This document shows positions 34,891-46,694 of a stretch of 64,000 bases of DNA, piece by piece. The DNA lies in assembly GCF_001579945.1 (NCBI RefSeq), contig NZ_CP011971.1, positions 3,160,030 to 3,224,029 on the forward strand, given 5' to 3'. Numbering within the stretch: position 1 is the stretch's first letter; each line of letters opens with the position of its first letter. The notes beneath the pieces were generated by a model. That model ran no database searches, was not told the DNA's origin, and saw nothing but the letters and a program-made list of their open reading frames with translations. Position numbers and translations under genes: made by a program. Source of the stretch: Steroidobacter denitrificans (GTDB taxonomy: Bacteria > Pseudomonadota > Gammaproteobacteria > Steroidobacterales > Steroidobacteraceae).

Positions 34891-37272
34891 ATGAGAGCGC
34901 GTGGAATCGCCTTTCTCACCTGTGCAGTGGCGCTGCTGATCGCAGCGGCCGGCGTGCGCTACTGGCCGCGCGAACCGCTGGCGGCACACATCCCCTCCTC
35001 GACTGCGATCTTCGACCGTAACGGCAAGCTGCTGCGCCTGACGCTCGCCGGCGACCAGCAATATCGCCTGTGGACGCCGCTGGAGACGGTATCTGCGCAG
35101 TTCATCGAAGCTCTGCTGCTGCATGAAGACCGGCATTTCTATCGTCATCCCGGCTTCGACCCGGTCGCGCTGCTGCGTGCCGCCGCGGCGAGCTGCTCGG
35201 GTGATGTGCGAGTGGGGGGGTCGACCATCACCATGCAGCTGGCACGTCTGCTGTACGGCCTGAACACGCGTTCCGTGCCCGGCAAGCTGGAACAGATCGC
35301 GCGTGCGCTGATACTGGAACTGCGCTATTCCAAGCGGGATCTGCTGGAAGCACACCTCAACCTGATGCCTTATGGAGGTAATATCCAGGGCGTGGGTGCA
35401 GCCAGCCTGGTGTACTTCGGCAAGCCGGCAGCAAGACTCGATCTCGCGGAAGCCCTCAGCCTGGTGCTCATTCCTCAATCCCCGGCCCGCCGCGCCCCGG
35501 CGGCCCAGGAACCTGCCGAGTTGCGTGCGGCACGCATGCGCTTGTTCGATCGCTGGCTAAAACAGCACCCACGGGATGCCGATAAGCGCCAATACATCGC
35601 CCAGTCCATGCGCTACGGGCAGCTGAATGACCTGCCTTTCGCTGCACCGCATTTCACGGATCAGATCCTGCGGCGCGTCCGCGCCGACGGGGTTGCAGCG
35701 CATGCCGGCGAGTTTTCCGGCGGATCGCCGCGCGGCCTGGCGACATCCATACCGGATGAGCATGTCCTGGTCACGACGCTCGATGCTTCACTGCAAAACC
35801 TTGTACAAAAAGTGCTGACCGGCTATGTGCGCGAACGGCGCGACCTAGGCATACACAACGCCGCGGCCCTGCTGGTGGATTATCGCGATCTGTCCGTACG
35901 CGCCCTGGTGGGTTCGGCGGATTTTTTTTCGGCGGATATTTCCGGACAAGTGAATGGAACTCAGGCGAAGCGCTCTCCGGGGTCGGCGCTCAAGCCGTTC
36001 ATCTATGCACTGGCGATCGATCAAGGCCTGATCCATCCTCTGACCGTATTGAAGGATGCTCCGACTTCGTTCGGGCCGTTCAGTCCCGAGAATTTCGATG
36101 GCCGCTTCATGGGGCCGATTACCGCAACCGATGCGCTGATCCGTTCGCGTAACGTACCAGCGGTGGCCTTGTCGGCACAACTCGCACGACCCAGCCTGTA
36201 TGAATTTCTACGCAGCGCGGGGATTTCGCGGATGGCGAGCGAACGCCATTATGGACTGGCGCTGGCGTTGGGCGGGGGCGAGGTGACGATGGAGGAACTG
36301 GCGGTGTTGTATGGAGCACTCGCGAATCGCGGCCGCCTGGCACCGCTGCGCTATCTGGCGCATGAGCCCCTACGCACAGCACCGCGCGTCTTGTCCGAGG
36401 AGTCGAGCTTCATGACGCTCGAAATGCTCAAGAACACACCTCGCCCGGACGACCTCGCCGCGCCCCGACACAGCACCATGCCGGTCGGCTGGAAGACCGG
36501 CACCTCCTGGGGTTTTCGCGATGCCTGGACGGCCGGCGTGCTGGGGTCCTACGTACTGGTCGTATGGCTGGGCAACTTCGATGGCCAGGGCAATCCGGCA
36601 TTCGTGGGAATCCAGGCTGCGGCGCCGCTGTTTTTTCGTCTGGTCGATGCGCTCGCCGCGAACAAAAGGCTCGTCGAGCCGGCATATCGCCAACCGCCGC
36701 GGCTGGCACGCGTCGAGGTGTGCGGCGCGTCGGGTGATCTGCCGAATGCAGAATGCCCGCAGATCGCCTCTGCATGGTACATCCCGGGCGTCTCGCCGAT
36801 CCGGGTGAGCCAGATACACCGCCGCGTCTGGATCGACACACGCACCGGCTATCAAGTCTGTCCGCCGTACGATCCGCGGTATACGCGCAGTGAAGTATTC
36901 GAGTTCTGGCCCACGGATCTGCAGCTGTTGTTCGCTCAGGCGGGGATGCCGCGCCGCCGCCCGCCGCCGGGAGCGGCTTGCAGGCGCGACGCAGCAGGCG
37001 GAACGCCGCCGCGTATCACCTCGCCGGTCACGGCGGTAACTTATGCAGTGCCGGTCGACCGAATCGGCAAACAACCTATTCCGCTGGCCGCGGACGCAGA
37101 CGGCGAGGTACAGCGCCTGCATTGGTTTGTCGATGACAGCTATGTCGGTACAGGCTCGCCGGGGGTGGCGCTGCCCTGGAGGCCGGCGCGCGCGGGAAGA
37201 TACCTGGTACGAGCGGTGGACGATCAGGGCCGAGCCGACAGCCGGGAGCTGAGCCTCGCCCTGGTCAGATGA
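34891..37272 (+). CDS. pbpC: penicillin-binding protein 1C
   Basis: A 793-residue bifunctional peptidoglycan synthase anchored by an N-terminal TM helix (about 6-24). The GT51 domain has the catalytic Glu in HEDRHFYRHPG and GGSTITMQLARLL. The transpeptidase domain has SxxK at Ser365 (GSALKP), the SxN in SRNVPAV and KTGTS. A C-terminal BiPBP_C domain (PIPLAADADGEVQRLHW to the end) marks it as PBP1C rather than PBP1A/B. It follows the A2M gene after 250 nt containing two repeat structures. No clear Shine-Dalgarno is seen before ATG 34891. Confidence 0.95.
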   Translation: MRARGIAFLTCAVALLIAAAGVRYWPREPLAAHIPSSTAIFDRNGKLLRLTLAGDQQYRLWTPLETVSAQFIEALLLHEDRHFYRHPGFDPVALLRAAAASCSGDVRVGGSTITMQLARLLYGLNTRSVPGKLEQIARALILELRYSKRDLLEAHLNLMPYGGNIQGVGAASLVYFGKPAARLDLAEALSLVLIPQSPARRAPAAQEPAELRAARMRLFDRWLKQHPRDADKRQYIAQSMRYGQLNDLPFAAPHFTDQILRRVRADGVAAHAGEFSGGSPRGLATSIPDEHVLVTTLDASLQNLVQKVLTGYVRERRDLGIHNAAALLVDYRDLSVRALVGSADFFSADISGQVNGTQAKRSPGSALKPFIYALAIDQGLIHPLTVLKDAPTSFGPFSPENFDGRFMGPITATDALIRSRNVPAVALSAQLARPSLYEFLRSAGISRMASERHYGLALALGGGEVTMEELAVLYGALANRGRLAPLRYLAHEPLRTAPRVLSEESSFMTLEMLKNTPRPDDLAAPRHSTMPVGWKTGTSWGFRDAWTAGVLGSYVLVVWLGNFDGQGNPAFVGIQAAAPLFFRLVDALAANKRLVEPAYRQPPRLARVEVCGASGDLPNAECPQIASAWYIPGVSPIRVSQIHRRVWIDTRTGYQVCPPYDPRYTRSEVFEFWPTDLQLLFAQAGMPRRRPPPGAACRRDAAGGTPPRITSPVTAVTYAVPVDRIGKQPIPLAADADGEVQRLHWFVDDSYVGTGSPGVALPWRPARAGRYLVRAVDDQGRADSRELSLALVR

Positions 37273-37327
37273 GGCCTCGCCGAACCCGGTTATCCGGCAG
37301 GCACTCCCGGCACAGGATCCAGCGGTC

Positions 37328-37351
37328 GCTGCAGCTTCAGAGCGCTGCAGC
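37328..37351. terminator. GCTGCAGC hairpin between convergent pbpC and M28 peptidase genes
   Basis: GCTGCAGC at 37328-37335 pairs with an identical (self-complementary) copy at 37344-37351 across an 8-nt loop, 55 nt after the pbpC stop. There is no U-tract, so a terminator role is inferred from position only. Confidence 0.35.
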
Positions 37352-37439
37352 AGCCCGCCGGCGCCTCGACGATGCCTGCATGCGGGTTATCGGCGATTTC
37401 GATGTCGTAATGCCCGATCCGATCAAGCCGTAGATAGAT

Positions 37440-39158
37440 CTACCGATGTATCGGCAACCTCCGCAGGGCGGCCTTGCGGGCCGCTTCGAACTCATCGCCC
37501 GGTACCCAGGCGGGCATTTCATCCGCGTTTGCGACATTCAGGCCGACATAGAAGCCGAGCTGCGCATCTTCGATCATGCCGTCGAAATTCCAGCTGTCGT
37601 CGATTTCGTCCGAGGGCTGGTGATAATGCTCTCTCTCGTAGCGCTCGTGCTGTTCCTTGCCCCAGCCGTCCGGCTTGCCGATGATGTCGGTGCCGGCATC
37701 CAGATACAGGGCGGGTACGCCGATTCTGGCGAAATTGAACTGGTCGGAGCGATAGAAAAACCCACGGTCGGGAAACTGATCCGGAGTCACGACGCGATCC
37801 TGAAACCGGGCGACGGCTTCGACATAGTCATCCAGCGTCGATTTTCCCTTACCCACGTAAATGACATCCCTGGCGTGGCCCCAGATGTTGCCGCCATCGA
37901 AGTTGATGTTGGCCGCCATTCTGCCAGGCTCGACCGTGGGGTGTTCGGCATAGTAGCGCGAACCCAGCAGGCCCTGCTCCTCGGCCGCTACGAACAACAG
38001 CATCACGGAGCGGCGCGGCGGTTCGGGCAACGCCGCGAACGACTTACCGATCGCCAGCAGCTGTGCGACACCGGAAGCATTATCCAGCGCGCCGTTATAG
38101 ATCCTGTCGCCATTGGCGTCGGGCGCACCGATCCCCAGATGATCGTGATGCGCTGTGTAGATGACGTATTCTTCTTTCAACTTCGGATCGCTGCCCTCGA
38201 GCACACCATAAACGTTGGCCGTCGTGGAACGATTGAGGGTATTCGTAAATTCCAGGGAAGTCTTGACGCCCAGCGAAACCGGCATGAAATCCTTGGACTT
38301 CGCAGCCTGGATCAACTGCTCCAGGTCCCATCCACCGAACTTCACCAGCTCGCGCGAGGCCTCTTCGGTGAGCCAGCCCTGCACCTGGATGCGGGGACCG
38401 CCTTCGTCCGGCAACTCGACCTGTTCGCCGGTCCATGAGGTCTGCACGACCTGGAACGGATAGCCGGCGGACGGCGTGGTGTGGATGATGATCGCTCCCG
38501 CGGCCCCCTGACGGGCGGCACTTTCATACTTGTAGACCCAGCGTCCGTAATACAGACGGGTATCACCGGCAAATAATGTTGGATCCCAGTCAGGATCATT
38601 ATTGAGCATCAACAGAACCTTGCCGGTGAGATCCTGACCCTTGAAATCATCCCAGTCATATTCGGGCGCCTGGATGCCGTAACCCACAAAGACGACCTCC
38701 GCATCCTGGATCGCGCCCTTGCCGGCTTGCACACCGCTGCCCGCGATGTATTGATCCCACCATTTGAAGGACAGGCTTCCGCCGTCCTTGTGGAAGATCC
38801 ATTGCTTGGGCATCTGCGTGGTGACGCCGACGACATCGAACCTCTGTTGCCAGCCGCCATCTTTGCCGCCCGCGGAGAAACCAATCTGTTGCAACTGTTT
38901 CACCAGATATTCGCGGGTCTTCACATCGGCCGGCGTCGCAGGGCCGCGGCCCTCGAACGCATCGGAAGACAAGGTGACGATCCAATCGCGCAGATCATCG
39001 ACACTGATCTGTCCGGCCGCCGTGCTGGCTTGCGCGGAAACGGCAACTGCCTGGGGACCGGGTACGGGTGCAGGTTCGTGGCGTTTGCACGCACCGAGCG
39101 AAATGGCAAGTATCGCCAGCGCACTCAAGAGCCGAGGACGACGAAGCTCTGTATACAT
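37440..39158 (-). CDS. M28 family zinc aminopeptidase, lipoprotein
   Basis: About 572 residues, exported as a lipoprotein (lipobox LAISLGAC). A PA-type insert lies in the first half (about 110-280), then the M28 peptidase domain with dizinc ligands in TAHHDHLG, GALDNASG, VAAEEQGLLGS, NINFDGG and a late His in YHQPSDE, all visible. It should remove N-terminal residues from peptides in the periplasm. I chose ATG 39158 (MYTELRRP) because it gives the lipoprotein signal; the frame is open to 39263. It is transcribed divergently from the 3-methyladenine glycosylase gene, with a long hairpin repeat between them. Confidence 0.92.
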   Translation of the reverse strand: MYTELRRPRLLSALAILAISLGACKRHEPAPVPGPQAVAVSAQASTAAGQISVDDLRDWIVTLSSDAFEGRGPATPADVKTREYLVKQLQQIGFSAGGKDGGWQQRFDVVGVTTQMPKQWIFHKDGGSLSFKWWDQYIAGSGVQAGKGAIQDAEVVFVGYGIQAPEYDWDDFKGQDLTGKVLLMLNNDPDWDPTLFAGDTRLYYGRWVYKYESAARQGAAGAIIIHTTPSAGYPFQVVQTSWTGEQVELPDEGGPRIQVQGWLTEEASRELVKFGGWDLEQLIQAAKSKDFMPVSLGVKTSLEFTNTLNRSTTANVYGVLEGSDPKLKEEYVIYTAHHDHLGIGAPDANGDRIYNGALDNASGVAQLLAIGKSFAALPEPPRRSVMLLFVAAEEQGLLGSRYYAEHPTVEPGRMAANINFDGGNIWGHARDVIYVGKGKSTLDDYVEAVARFQDRVVTPDQFPDRGFFYRSDQFNFARIGVPALYLDAGTDIIGKPDGWGKEQHERYEREHYHQPSDEIDDSWNFDGMIEDAQLGFYVGLNVANADEMPAWVPGDEFEAARKAALRRLPIHR

Positions 39159-39295
39159 CTTGATTCCCGACCGAATGACTACGTTGCGAACTCTACACCA
39201 GATGCGGAGCCGGCCCCGGCCGCCCCGCCGCCAAGCCAGCCGCCTTACCCGATGCATGCTCACTTACCCCACCCGACTCTCTCCACCACTGGACC

Positions 39296-39370
39296 GAAGT
39301 CCCGCTCATGGCCCTCTAGCGTCGTGCATCAGGAGAAATGCACGACGCTAGAGGGCCATGAGCGGGCTTC
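39296..39370. repeat. long hairpin repeat, copy 3
   Basis: A perfect 29-bp stem (39301-39329 with 39338-39366) around an 8-nt loop. After a single bulged base, 4 more bp pair (GAAG/CTTC). The outer arm CCCGCTCATGG matches copies 1 and 2, but the inner arm (CCCTCTAGCGTCGTGC) is unrelated in sequence, yet still perfectly self-paired. It lies in a divergent intergenic region, so it is not a terminator for either neighbour. Confidence 0.88.
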
Positions 39371-39396
39371 AACCACGGAACGATATCGAACAACTC

Positions 39397-39402
39397 TATA
39401 AT
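39397..39402 (+). promoter_or_regulatory. candidate -10 box (TATAAT) of the glycosylase gene
   Basis: A consensus TATAAT abuts the ATG at 39403. Transcription from it would begin at about 39409, next to a second ATG at 39412, suggesting a leaderless or near-leaderless mRNA. No good -35 is present 17 nt upstream, and the long hairpin ends 26 nt before it. Confidence 0.35.
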
Positions 39403-40017
39403 ATGCATGGCATGCCTCCCGCCGCACGTAAGTTACCCCGCGATTTCTACGCCCGCGACACCCTCAAGGTGGCTCGTGAGCTGCTGGGCATGCACCTGGT
39501 TCATGTCGGACCGGCCGGCCGCCAGGTCGGGCGGATCGTGGAGACCGAGGCCTACCAGGGGCCGCTGGATCTGGCTGCTCATTCTTCTCGCGGCCGCACC
39601 GCGCGCACCGACGTCATGTTCGGTCCGCCGGGACATGCCTATGTCTACCTGATCTATGGCTTTTGGAACTGCCTCAATGTGGTGGCCGCCGCCGAGGGCA
39701 CGCCTCACGCCATCCTGCTGCGGGCCCTGGAACCGGTGGAAGGCACGACCGGCACCACCCATGGGCCGGGACTGTTGTGCCGGGCGCTGCACATCGACCG
39801 CAGCCTGAATCGCACCGACCTGTTGGGTCGGACGCTGTGGATCGAGCGGCCGGCGGACTATCGGATGCCACGCGTATCGCGCAGTCCTCGCATCGGCGTG
39901 AACTATGCCGGCGCCTGGGCGCGCAAACCCTGGCGTTTTTTCGATCGGGATTCGCCCTACGTCTCCACCGTCACGGCTGCAGCTCGCCGCAAAGCCCTGG
40001 CACGCGCCGCTCCATGA
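39403..40017 (+). CDS. DNA-3-methyladenine glycosylase (AAG/MPG family)
   Basis: About 204 residues, a base-excision repair enzyme removing alkylated purines. Family landmarks are LPRDFYARDTLKVARELLG, the catalytic Glu in RIVETEAYQGP, MFGPPGHAYVYLIYG and NCLNVV, then the C-terminal SPRIGV region. ATG 39403 or ATG 39412 (MPPAARK) are both possible; neither has a Shine-Dalgarno, and a TATAAT lies immediately upstream. An in-frame ATG at 39358 lies inside the hairpin repeat and is unlikely. The next gene, ygiQ, follows in the same direction after 138 nt. Confidence 0.93.
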   Translation: MHGMPPAARKLPRDFYARDTLKVARELLGMHLVHVGPAGRQVGRIVETEAYQGPLDLAAHSSRGRTARTDVMFGPPGHAYVYLIYGFWNCLNVVAAAEGTPHAILLRALEPVEGTTGTTHGPGLLCRALHIDRSLNRTDLLGRTLWIERPADYRMPRVSRSPRIGVNYAGAWARKPWRFFDRDSPYVSTVTAAARRKALARAAP

Positions 40018-40155
40018 GCGTCTCACGGGCCAGCCCCGCGTCCTGTTGCCATGCACCGTGATTCATGGCCCAACCTGCTAGAATGCAAGGTTCTTCTTTA
40101 ATTGTGCGCCATTTTCCGGCGCGGACTGGCCCCTCCAGGACAGGACCTCCACATC

Positions 40156-42369
40156 ATGCTGGCCGCACAAAACCTGTTCTCCTACCGCAAGTATTGGCCG
40201 GCCCGCTTCGGACCGGCACCCTTCCTGCCTATCTCACGCCTGGAAATGGACGCACTCGGCTGGGACAGTTGCGACATCATCATCGTGACCGGCGACGCCT
40301 ACGTCGATCATCCCAGCTTCGGGATGGCCATCATCGGGCGCGTGCTGGAAGCCCAAGGGTTCCGGGTGGGCATCATCGCCCAGCCTAACTGGCACTCCAC
40401 GGCCGACTTCGAGCGATTGGGCAAGCCGAATCTGTATTTCGGCGTGACCGCAGGCAACATGGATTCGATGGTGAACCGCTACACCTCGGACCGCCGCGTA
40501 CGCAGCGACGATGCCTATACGCCCGATGGTCAGGGCGGCCGACGGCCTGACCGTTCGGTCATCGTGTATTCGCAGCGAGTCCGTGAAGCCTACGCCGATA
40601 CACCCATCGTGATCGGCGGCATCGAGGCCAGCCTGCGCCGCATCGCGCATTTCGACTATTGGTCGGAAACGCTGCGACGCTCGCTCCTGCTGGACTCCAA
40701 GGCCGATCTGCTGGTGTACGGCAACGGCGAACGCCAGATCGTCGAGATTGCCCATCGGCTGGCCAAGGGCGAGTCCATCGACACCATCACAGACCTGCGG
40801 GGCACCGCTTTCGCGCGGCGCACCCTGCCGGAGGGCTGGACCGAAATCGACTCCACCTCGATCGACGAACCCGGTCGGCTGAGTCCGCCGATCGATCCCT
40901 ACGCGGTGAAGCGTGATACAGCGGCCGGCACCCCGGCGCCCGCAACCAAGGTGGCGCACCTGCACCGGCAGATCCCCGGTCCGGCGCGCAAGGAATCATA
41001 TATCCGCATACCGTCCTTCGAAGCGGTGCGCAACGATGCAGTCTTGTATGCTCACGCCTCGCGCATCCTGCACATGGAAGCGAACCCCGGCAACGCCCGC
41101 GCACTCGTGCAGCGGCACGGAAATATCGATGTGTGGCTGAACCCGCCGCCGATTCCGCTGACTTCCAAGGAAATGGATGCGATCTACGATCTGCCGTATC
41201 AACGGGTACCGCACCCTTCCTACGGTCAGCGCAAGATCCCGGCCTACGAAATGATCCGCTTCTCGGTCACCATTCAGCGGGGTTGTTTCGGCGGCTGCAC
41301 GTTCTGTTCCATCACCGAGCATGAAGGACGCATCATCCAAAGCCGCTCGGAGGACTCGATCGTCCGTGAAATCGAGTCGATGCGCGATACGATGCCGGGA
41401 TTCACCGGCGTCATCTCGGATCTGGGCGGACCCACCGCCAACATGTATCGTCTGGCATGCAAGTCACGCGAGATCGAGTCGGCCTGCCGCCGACCATCCT
41501 GCGTCTACCCGCGCGTCTGCCCGAACATGAGCACGGACCACACGGCGCTGATCAAGCTTTACCGCAAGGCCCGTTCCCTGCCAGGCATCAAGAAGGTGCT
41601 GATCAGTTCGGGCGTACGCTACGACCTTGCGGTGGAATCGCCGCAATACGTCAAGGAACTGGTGCAACATCATGTGGGCGGCTATCTCAAGATCGCTCCC
41701 GAGGCGATCAGCGAGGGTCCGCTGTCGAAAATGATGAAACCGGGCATAGGAACCTATTTCCGGTTCAAGGAATTATTCGACCAGTATTCCAAGGAAGCAG
41801 GGAAGGAACAATATCTCATCCCCTATTTCATCGCCGCCCATCCCGGCACCACCGATGAGGATATGCTGGAGTTGGCGTTGTGGCTGAAGCAAAACAGTTA
41901 CCGCATCGATCAGGTGCAGGCCTTCCTGCCGTCACCGATGGCGACCGCGACGGCCATGTGGTATTCGGGCAAGAACCCGCTGCGCAAGGTGACGCGTACC
42001 AGCGAGACCGTGCCCATCCCCAGAGGATTGAAGATCCGCCGCCTGCACAAGGCGTTTCTGCGCTGGCATGACGCCAACAATTGGCCGATGCTGCGCGAAG
42101 CGCTCAAGCGCATGGGACGCACCGACCTCATCGGTTCGGGCAAACGTCACTTGATACCGGCCTGGCAACCGGCAGGCACCGGTGAAGCGCACGAAGGCCG
42201 GCGCATGCCCACGCACACTGGATCGGCCAGACTCCAGCCTGCGCGGACGCAGCACACCGGACTTCAGGGAGTGTCGCCGTCCGCGGCGAACACAGAAAAA
42301 GCCACGCCGGCCTCGGCGACCGCCCGGCGCGGACCGGTACGTCGACGCTACGGCAAACGCAGACCCTGA
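40156..42369 (+). CDS. ygiQ: YgiQ family radical SAM protein
   Basis: A 737-residue cytoplasmic radical SAM protein of unsettled function. An N-terminal conserved domain with [10 protein letters not shown] and [19 protein letters not shown] precedes the SAM core, whose cluster motif is CFGGCTFC (Cys377, Cys381, Cys384), followed by [11 protein letters not shown]. The C-terminus ends in a basic, low-complexity tail. All are typical of YgiQ. I chose ATG 40156 since the family begins close to [12 protein letters not shown]; the frame is open from 40102. A GC-rich hairpin follows the stop. Confidence 0.94.
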   Translation: MLAAQNLFSYRKYWPARFGPAPFLPISRLEMDALGWDSCDIIIVTGDAYVDHPSFGMAIIGRVLEAQGFRVGIIAQPNWHSTADFERLGKPNLYFGVTAGNMDSMVNRYTSDRRVRSDDAYTPDGQGGRRPDRSVIVYSQRVREAYADTPIVIGGIEASLRRIAHFDYWSETLRRSLLLDSKADLLVYGNGERQIVEIAHRLAKGESIDTITDLRGTAFARRTLPEGWTEIDSTSIDEPGRLSPPIDPYAVKRDTAAGTPAPATKVAHLHRQIPGPARKESYIRIPSFEAVRNDAVLYAHASRILHMEANPGNARALVQRHGNIDVWLNPPPIPLTSKEMDAIYDLPYQRVPHPSYGQRKIPAYEMIRFSVTIQRGCFGGCTFCSITEHEGRIIQSRSEDSIVREIESMRDTMPGFTGVISDLGGPTANMYRLACKSREIESACRRPSCVYPRVCPNMSTDHTALIKLYRKARSLPGIKKVLISSGVRYDLAVESPQYVKELVQHHVGGYLKIAPEAISEGPLSKMMKPGIGTYFRFKELFDQYSKEAGKEQYLIPYFIAAHPGTTDEDMLELALWLKQNSYRIDQVQAFLPSPMATATAMWYSGKNPLRKVTRTSETVPIPRGLKIRRLHKAFLRWHDANNWPMLREALKRMGRTDLIGSGKRHLIPAWQPAGTGEAHEGRRMPTHTGSARLQPARTQHTGLQGVSPSAANTEKATPASATARRGPVRRRYGKRRP

Positions 42370-42381
42370 CGCCGAACGGAA

Positions 42382-42400
42382 GCCGCCGTCGCGCGGCGGC
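42382..42400. terminator. GC-rich hairpin between convergent ygiQ and methyltransferase genes
   Basis: GCCGCCG pairs with CGGCGGC (plus a T.G pair) around a tiny loop. It lies 13 nt after the ygiQ stop and 3 nt from the end of the convergent methyltransferase gene. No T-run is present on either side. Confidence 0.45.
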
Positions 42401-42402
42401 GC

Positions 42403-42996
42403 TCATTCACGCGGCCGCTCCAGTTCCCACTGCGGGAACGACACGCCGCGGCGCACATGGATACCGAAGCCGGCGTAACGGAAATGGCGTGAAAGCCGCG
42501 AGCGGTACCATTGCGACTCACGCAAGTGAATACTGGTGTCGCTGCAGGAACGGTCGGCATGGTGCCGCCAATCCTCTACGGTGGGAGCATAAAAATACAA
42601 TGCCCCGCGGCACAACCGCCCCAGATTGGCCATCGCGCGTCGTGCGTCGCGCTCGGGCAGATACTGCATGACATCGTGGCAAATCACGAGATCGAAGCGC
42701 GCCCGCGCACGATAGTCGGTGAGCGATCCCTCAACCCAGCCGTAACGCCGGCACAAATGCTCGCTGAACTCCAATCCCACGTAGGCGCTGCGGGGGAATG
42801 CATTCAGCATTGCCGGGCGCATCCAGCCCAGTCCGCAACCGGCATCCAGGATCCGGCGCACAGGCAACTGCCACTGCTTGAGGATGGCGGCCACCACGGC
42901 TGCGCGGCGCGCCATCTCGGCCGGCGTGGTCACACGCGTGCGAGGATCGCGATAAAAACGTTGATAAAATCCGGAATCGAAATCGTCTTGCGTCAT
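42403..42996 (-). CDS. class I SAM-dependent methyltransferase
   Basis: A 197-residue cytoplasmic protein. The SAM-binding motif I is ILDAGCGLGWMRP; the acidic end of strand 2 is in YVGLEFSEHLC and motif IV in FDLVICHDVMQYLP. The N-terminus (FDSGFYQRFYRDPRTRV) is characteristic of a small conserved set of such proteins, but the substrate cannot be told. A 13-nt duplication (ATGACGCAAGAAC) precedes the start, producing an out-of-frame upstream ATG at 43009. Confidence 0.85.
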   Translation of the reverse strand: MTQDDFDSGFYQRFYRDPRTRVTTPAEMARRAAVVAAILKQWQLPVRRILDAGCGLGWMRPAMLNAFPRSAYVGLEFSEHLCRRYGWVEGSLTDYRARARFDLVICHDVMQYLPERDARRAMANLGRLCRGALYFYAPTVEDWRHHADRSCSDTSIHLRESQWYRSRLSRHFRYAGFGIHVRRGVSFPQWELERPRE

Positions 42997-43386
42997 GTTC
43001 TTGCGTCATGGGGATAGGTACCCGCGGGTTGCCGCTGACGGAATCTACCGACTGGGGCTGCCGGTCCTTTCATGCCAATCTCACAAAAAACCAGCCACGA
43101 GACCTGTGGCCGGTGCTGCAGGCTGGATCAGCATCGCAAGCTGGAATATGCCGCAGGCCGGAATGGTCGAAAACAAAGGCCGGCGGGGGTAGCTTATCAG
43201 CAGCCCCTTGCGTGTGCCCGCGAATATCCGCACAGAGCAGTCTCGTGACCGGAACTGGTGCGGACCGGCCGGGCCTGTTGTGGATCGGATAGAGTACGCT
43301 GACGGGGACAGGACGGCATCCGGCGGCGCCTTGACTACCGGATATCCGGCCCAAATTAGCAATCATGTCTCGATAGGAATCCAATC
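42997..43386. other. divergent intergenic region upstream of hsp20-lon
   Basis: About 390 nt with no supported gene. Short open frames exist on both strands but have no recognisable product. The right end holds a candidate heat-shock promoter (described separately). The left part must hold the methyltransferase promoter, which I cannot place. Confidence 0.5.
43330..43357 (+). promoter_or_regulatory. candidate heat-shock (sigma-32-like) promoter for hsp20-lon
   Basis: CTTGAC at 43330-43335, a 14-nt spacer, then CCCAAATT at 43350-43357. This resembles the sigma-32 pattern CTTGAA-N13/14-CCCCATNT and lies 29 nt before the hsp20 ATG. The match is partial, but the downstream genes are classical heat-shock genes. 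Confidence 0.45.
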
Positions 43387-43791
43387 ATGGCGATTCGCAA
43401 CCCGCCCTCGTGGATGTGGGCTGAAGCCTGCGAAATGATCGACCGGGCGGAACGAATGCAACGGCAGTTCTTTCGCTTCGGGCAGGCGGTGCATGCCCAG
43501 GCGCGCTGGGAACCGCCGGTAGACATCGTGGCGTATGGAGCGGACATGCAAGTGACGGTCGCCCTGCCAGGCGTCGCACCGGAGCATATCGACGTGCGTA
43601 CCGACAGCGGTCTACTGCTGATCGCCGCGCTGCGCCCGCCGCCCATGCAACGGAACATGACTGCGGTGCATCGATTGGAAATTCCCTATGGACGCTTTGA
43701 GCGGCGCATCGCCTTGCCCGCCGGACACTATGAACTGATGGAGCAGGCGTATGTGAACGGATGCCTCGTACTACGCCTGGCAATACGCTGA
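43387..43791 (+). CDS. Hsp20 / alpha-crystallin small heat-shock protein
   Basis: A 134-residue cytoplasmic holdase chaperone. The alpha-crystallin domain starts at WEPPVDIVAYG and runs through VTVALPGVAPEHIDVR, with the end strand reading GCLVLRLAIR. The usual C-terminal IxI extension is short or absent. AGGAA precedes the ATG. It lies 12 nt before lon, so unfolded proteins would be held and degraded by products of one transcript. Confidence 0.92.
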   Translation: MAIRNPPSWMWAEACEMIDRAERMQRQFFRFGQAVHAQARWEPPVDIVAYGADMQVTVALPGVAPEHIDVRTDSGLLLIAALRPPPMQRNMTAVHRLEIPYGRFERRIALPAGHYELMEQAYVNGCLVLRLAIR

Positions 43792-43803
43792 ACTGGAGCC
43801 TTC

Positions 43804-46242
<2,439 letters not shown>

Positions 46243-46694
46243 ACCAAGTATTCGCCGCCCCGGCCTGCAGCACAGCGCATGCCCCGTCAGCATTCAATCG
46301 CATTGCAAGAACTCTCCGAAAAGAGTAATCAGGAGATATGTTCAGCAGGTTCCAATGAGACGCACGCACGCGTCCTGGATGAATTACCGCGGGTTTCCTG
46401 ATGCCCTGAGTCTGCGGCTCTGGTCTTTACTTTCCCGCATTTCTCGCGGATTCCTGTATTTACGTCGTCGGTCCGCGAGGATTGCACGAGGGATTGCGCG
46501 CGCGCTCCCTGCCGGGAACATGTGCTCTCACGATGGGCTTCTACATGCAGGACGATGCCATACCCCGCTTTTGATCCAAAAGCATGTGAACTGTTTGCGG
46601 GAGTGCGTTGCCCAATGGATATATAGAGAGTTTTGCGCCTGGACTTGATCGTTGTAGCTTGATATTTGATTCGATCGGTGCGGAGGGCAGTTCG
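46243..46694. other. intergenic region between lon and prkA
   Basis: About 452 nt with no supported gene. It has no obvious tRNA, riboswitch or strong hairpin. GGAGGG at 46681-46686 is the Shine-Dalgarno for prkA. A promoter for the prkA operon must lie here; in relatives it is stationary-phase controlled, but I see no clear sequence to name. Confidence 0.5.

Noticed and set aside
34646-39370. Inverted repeats as IS or transposon ends
   Set aside because: No transposase frame lies between or beside them, no target-site duplication is seen, and the arms of each copy are only a few bases apart.
43070-43384. Reverse open frames upstream of hsp20
   Set aside because: They overlap the probable heat-shock promoter and have no recognisable product or ribosome site.
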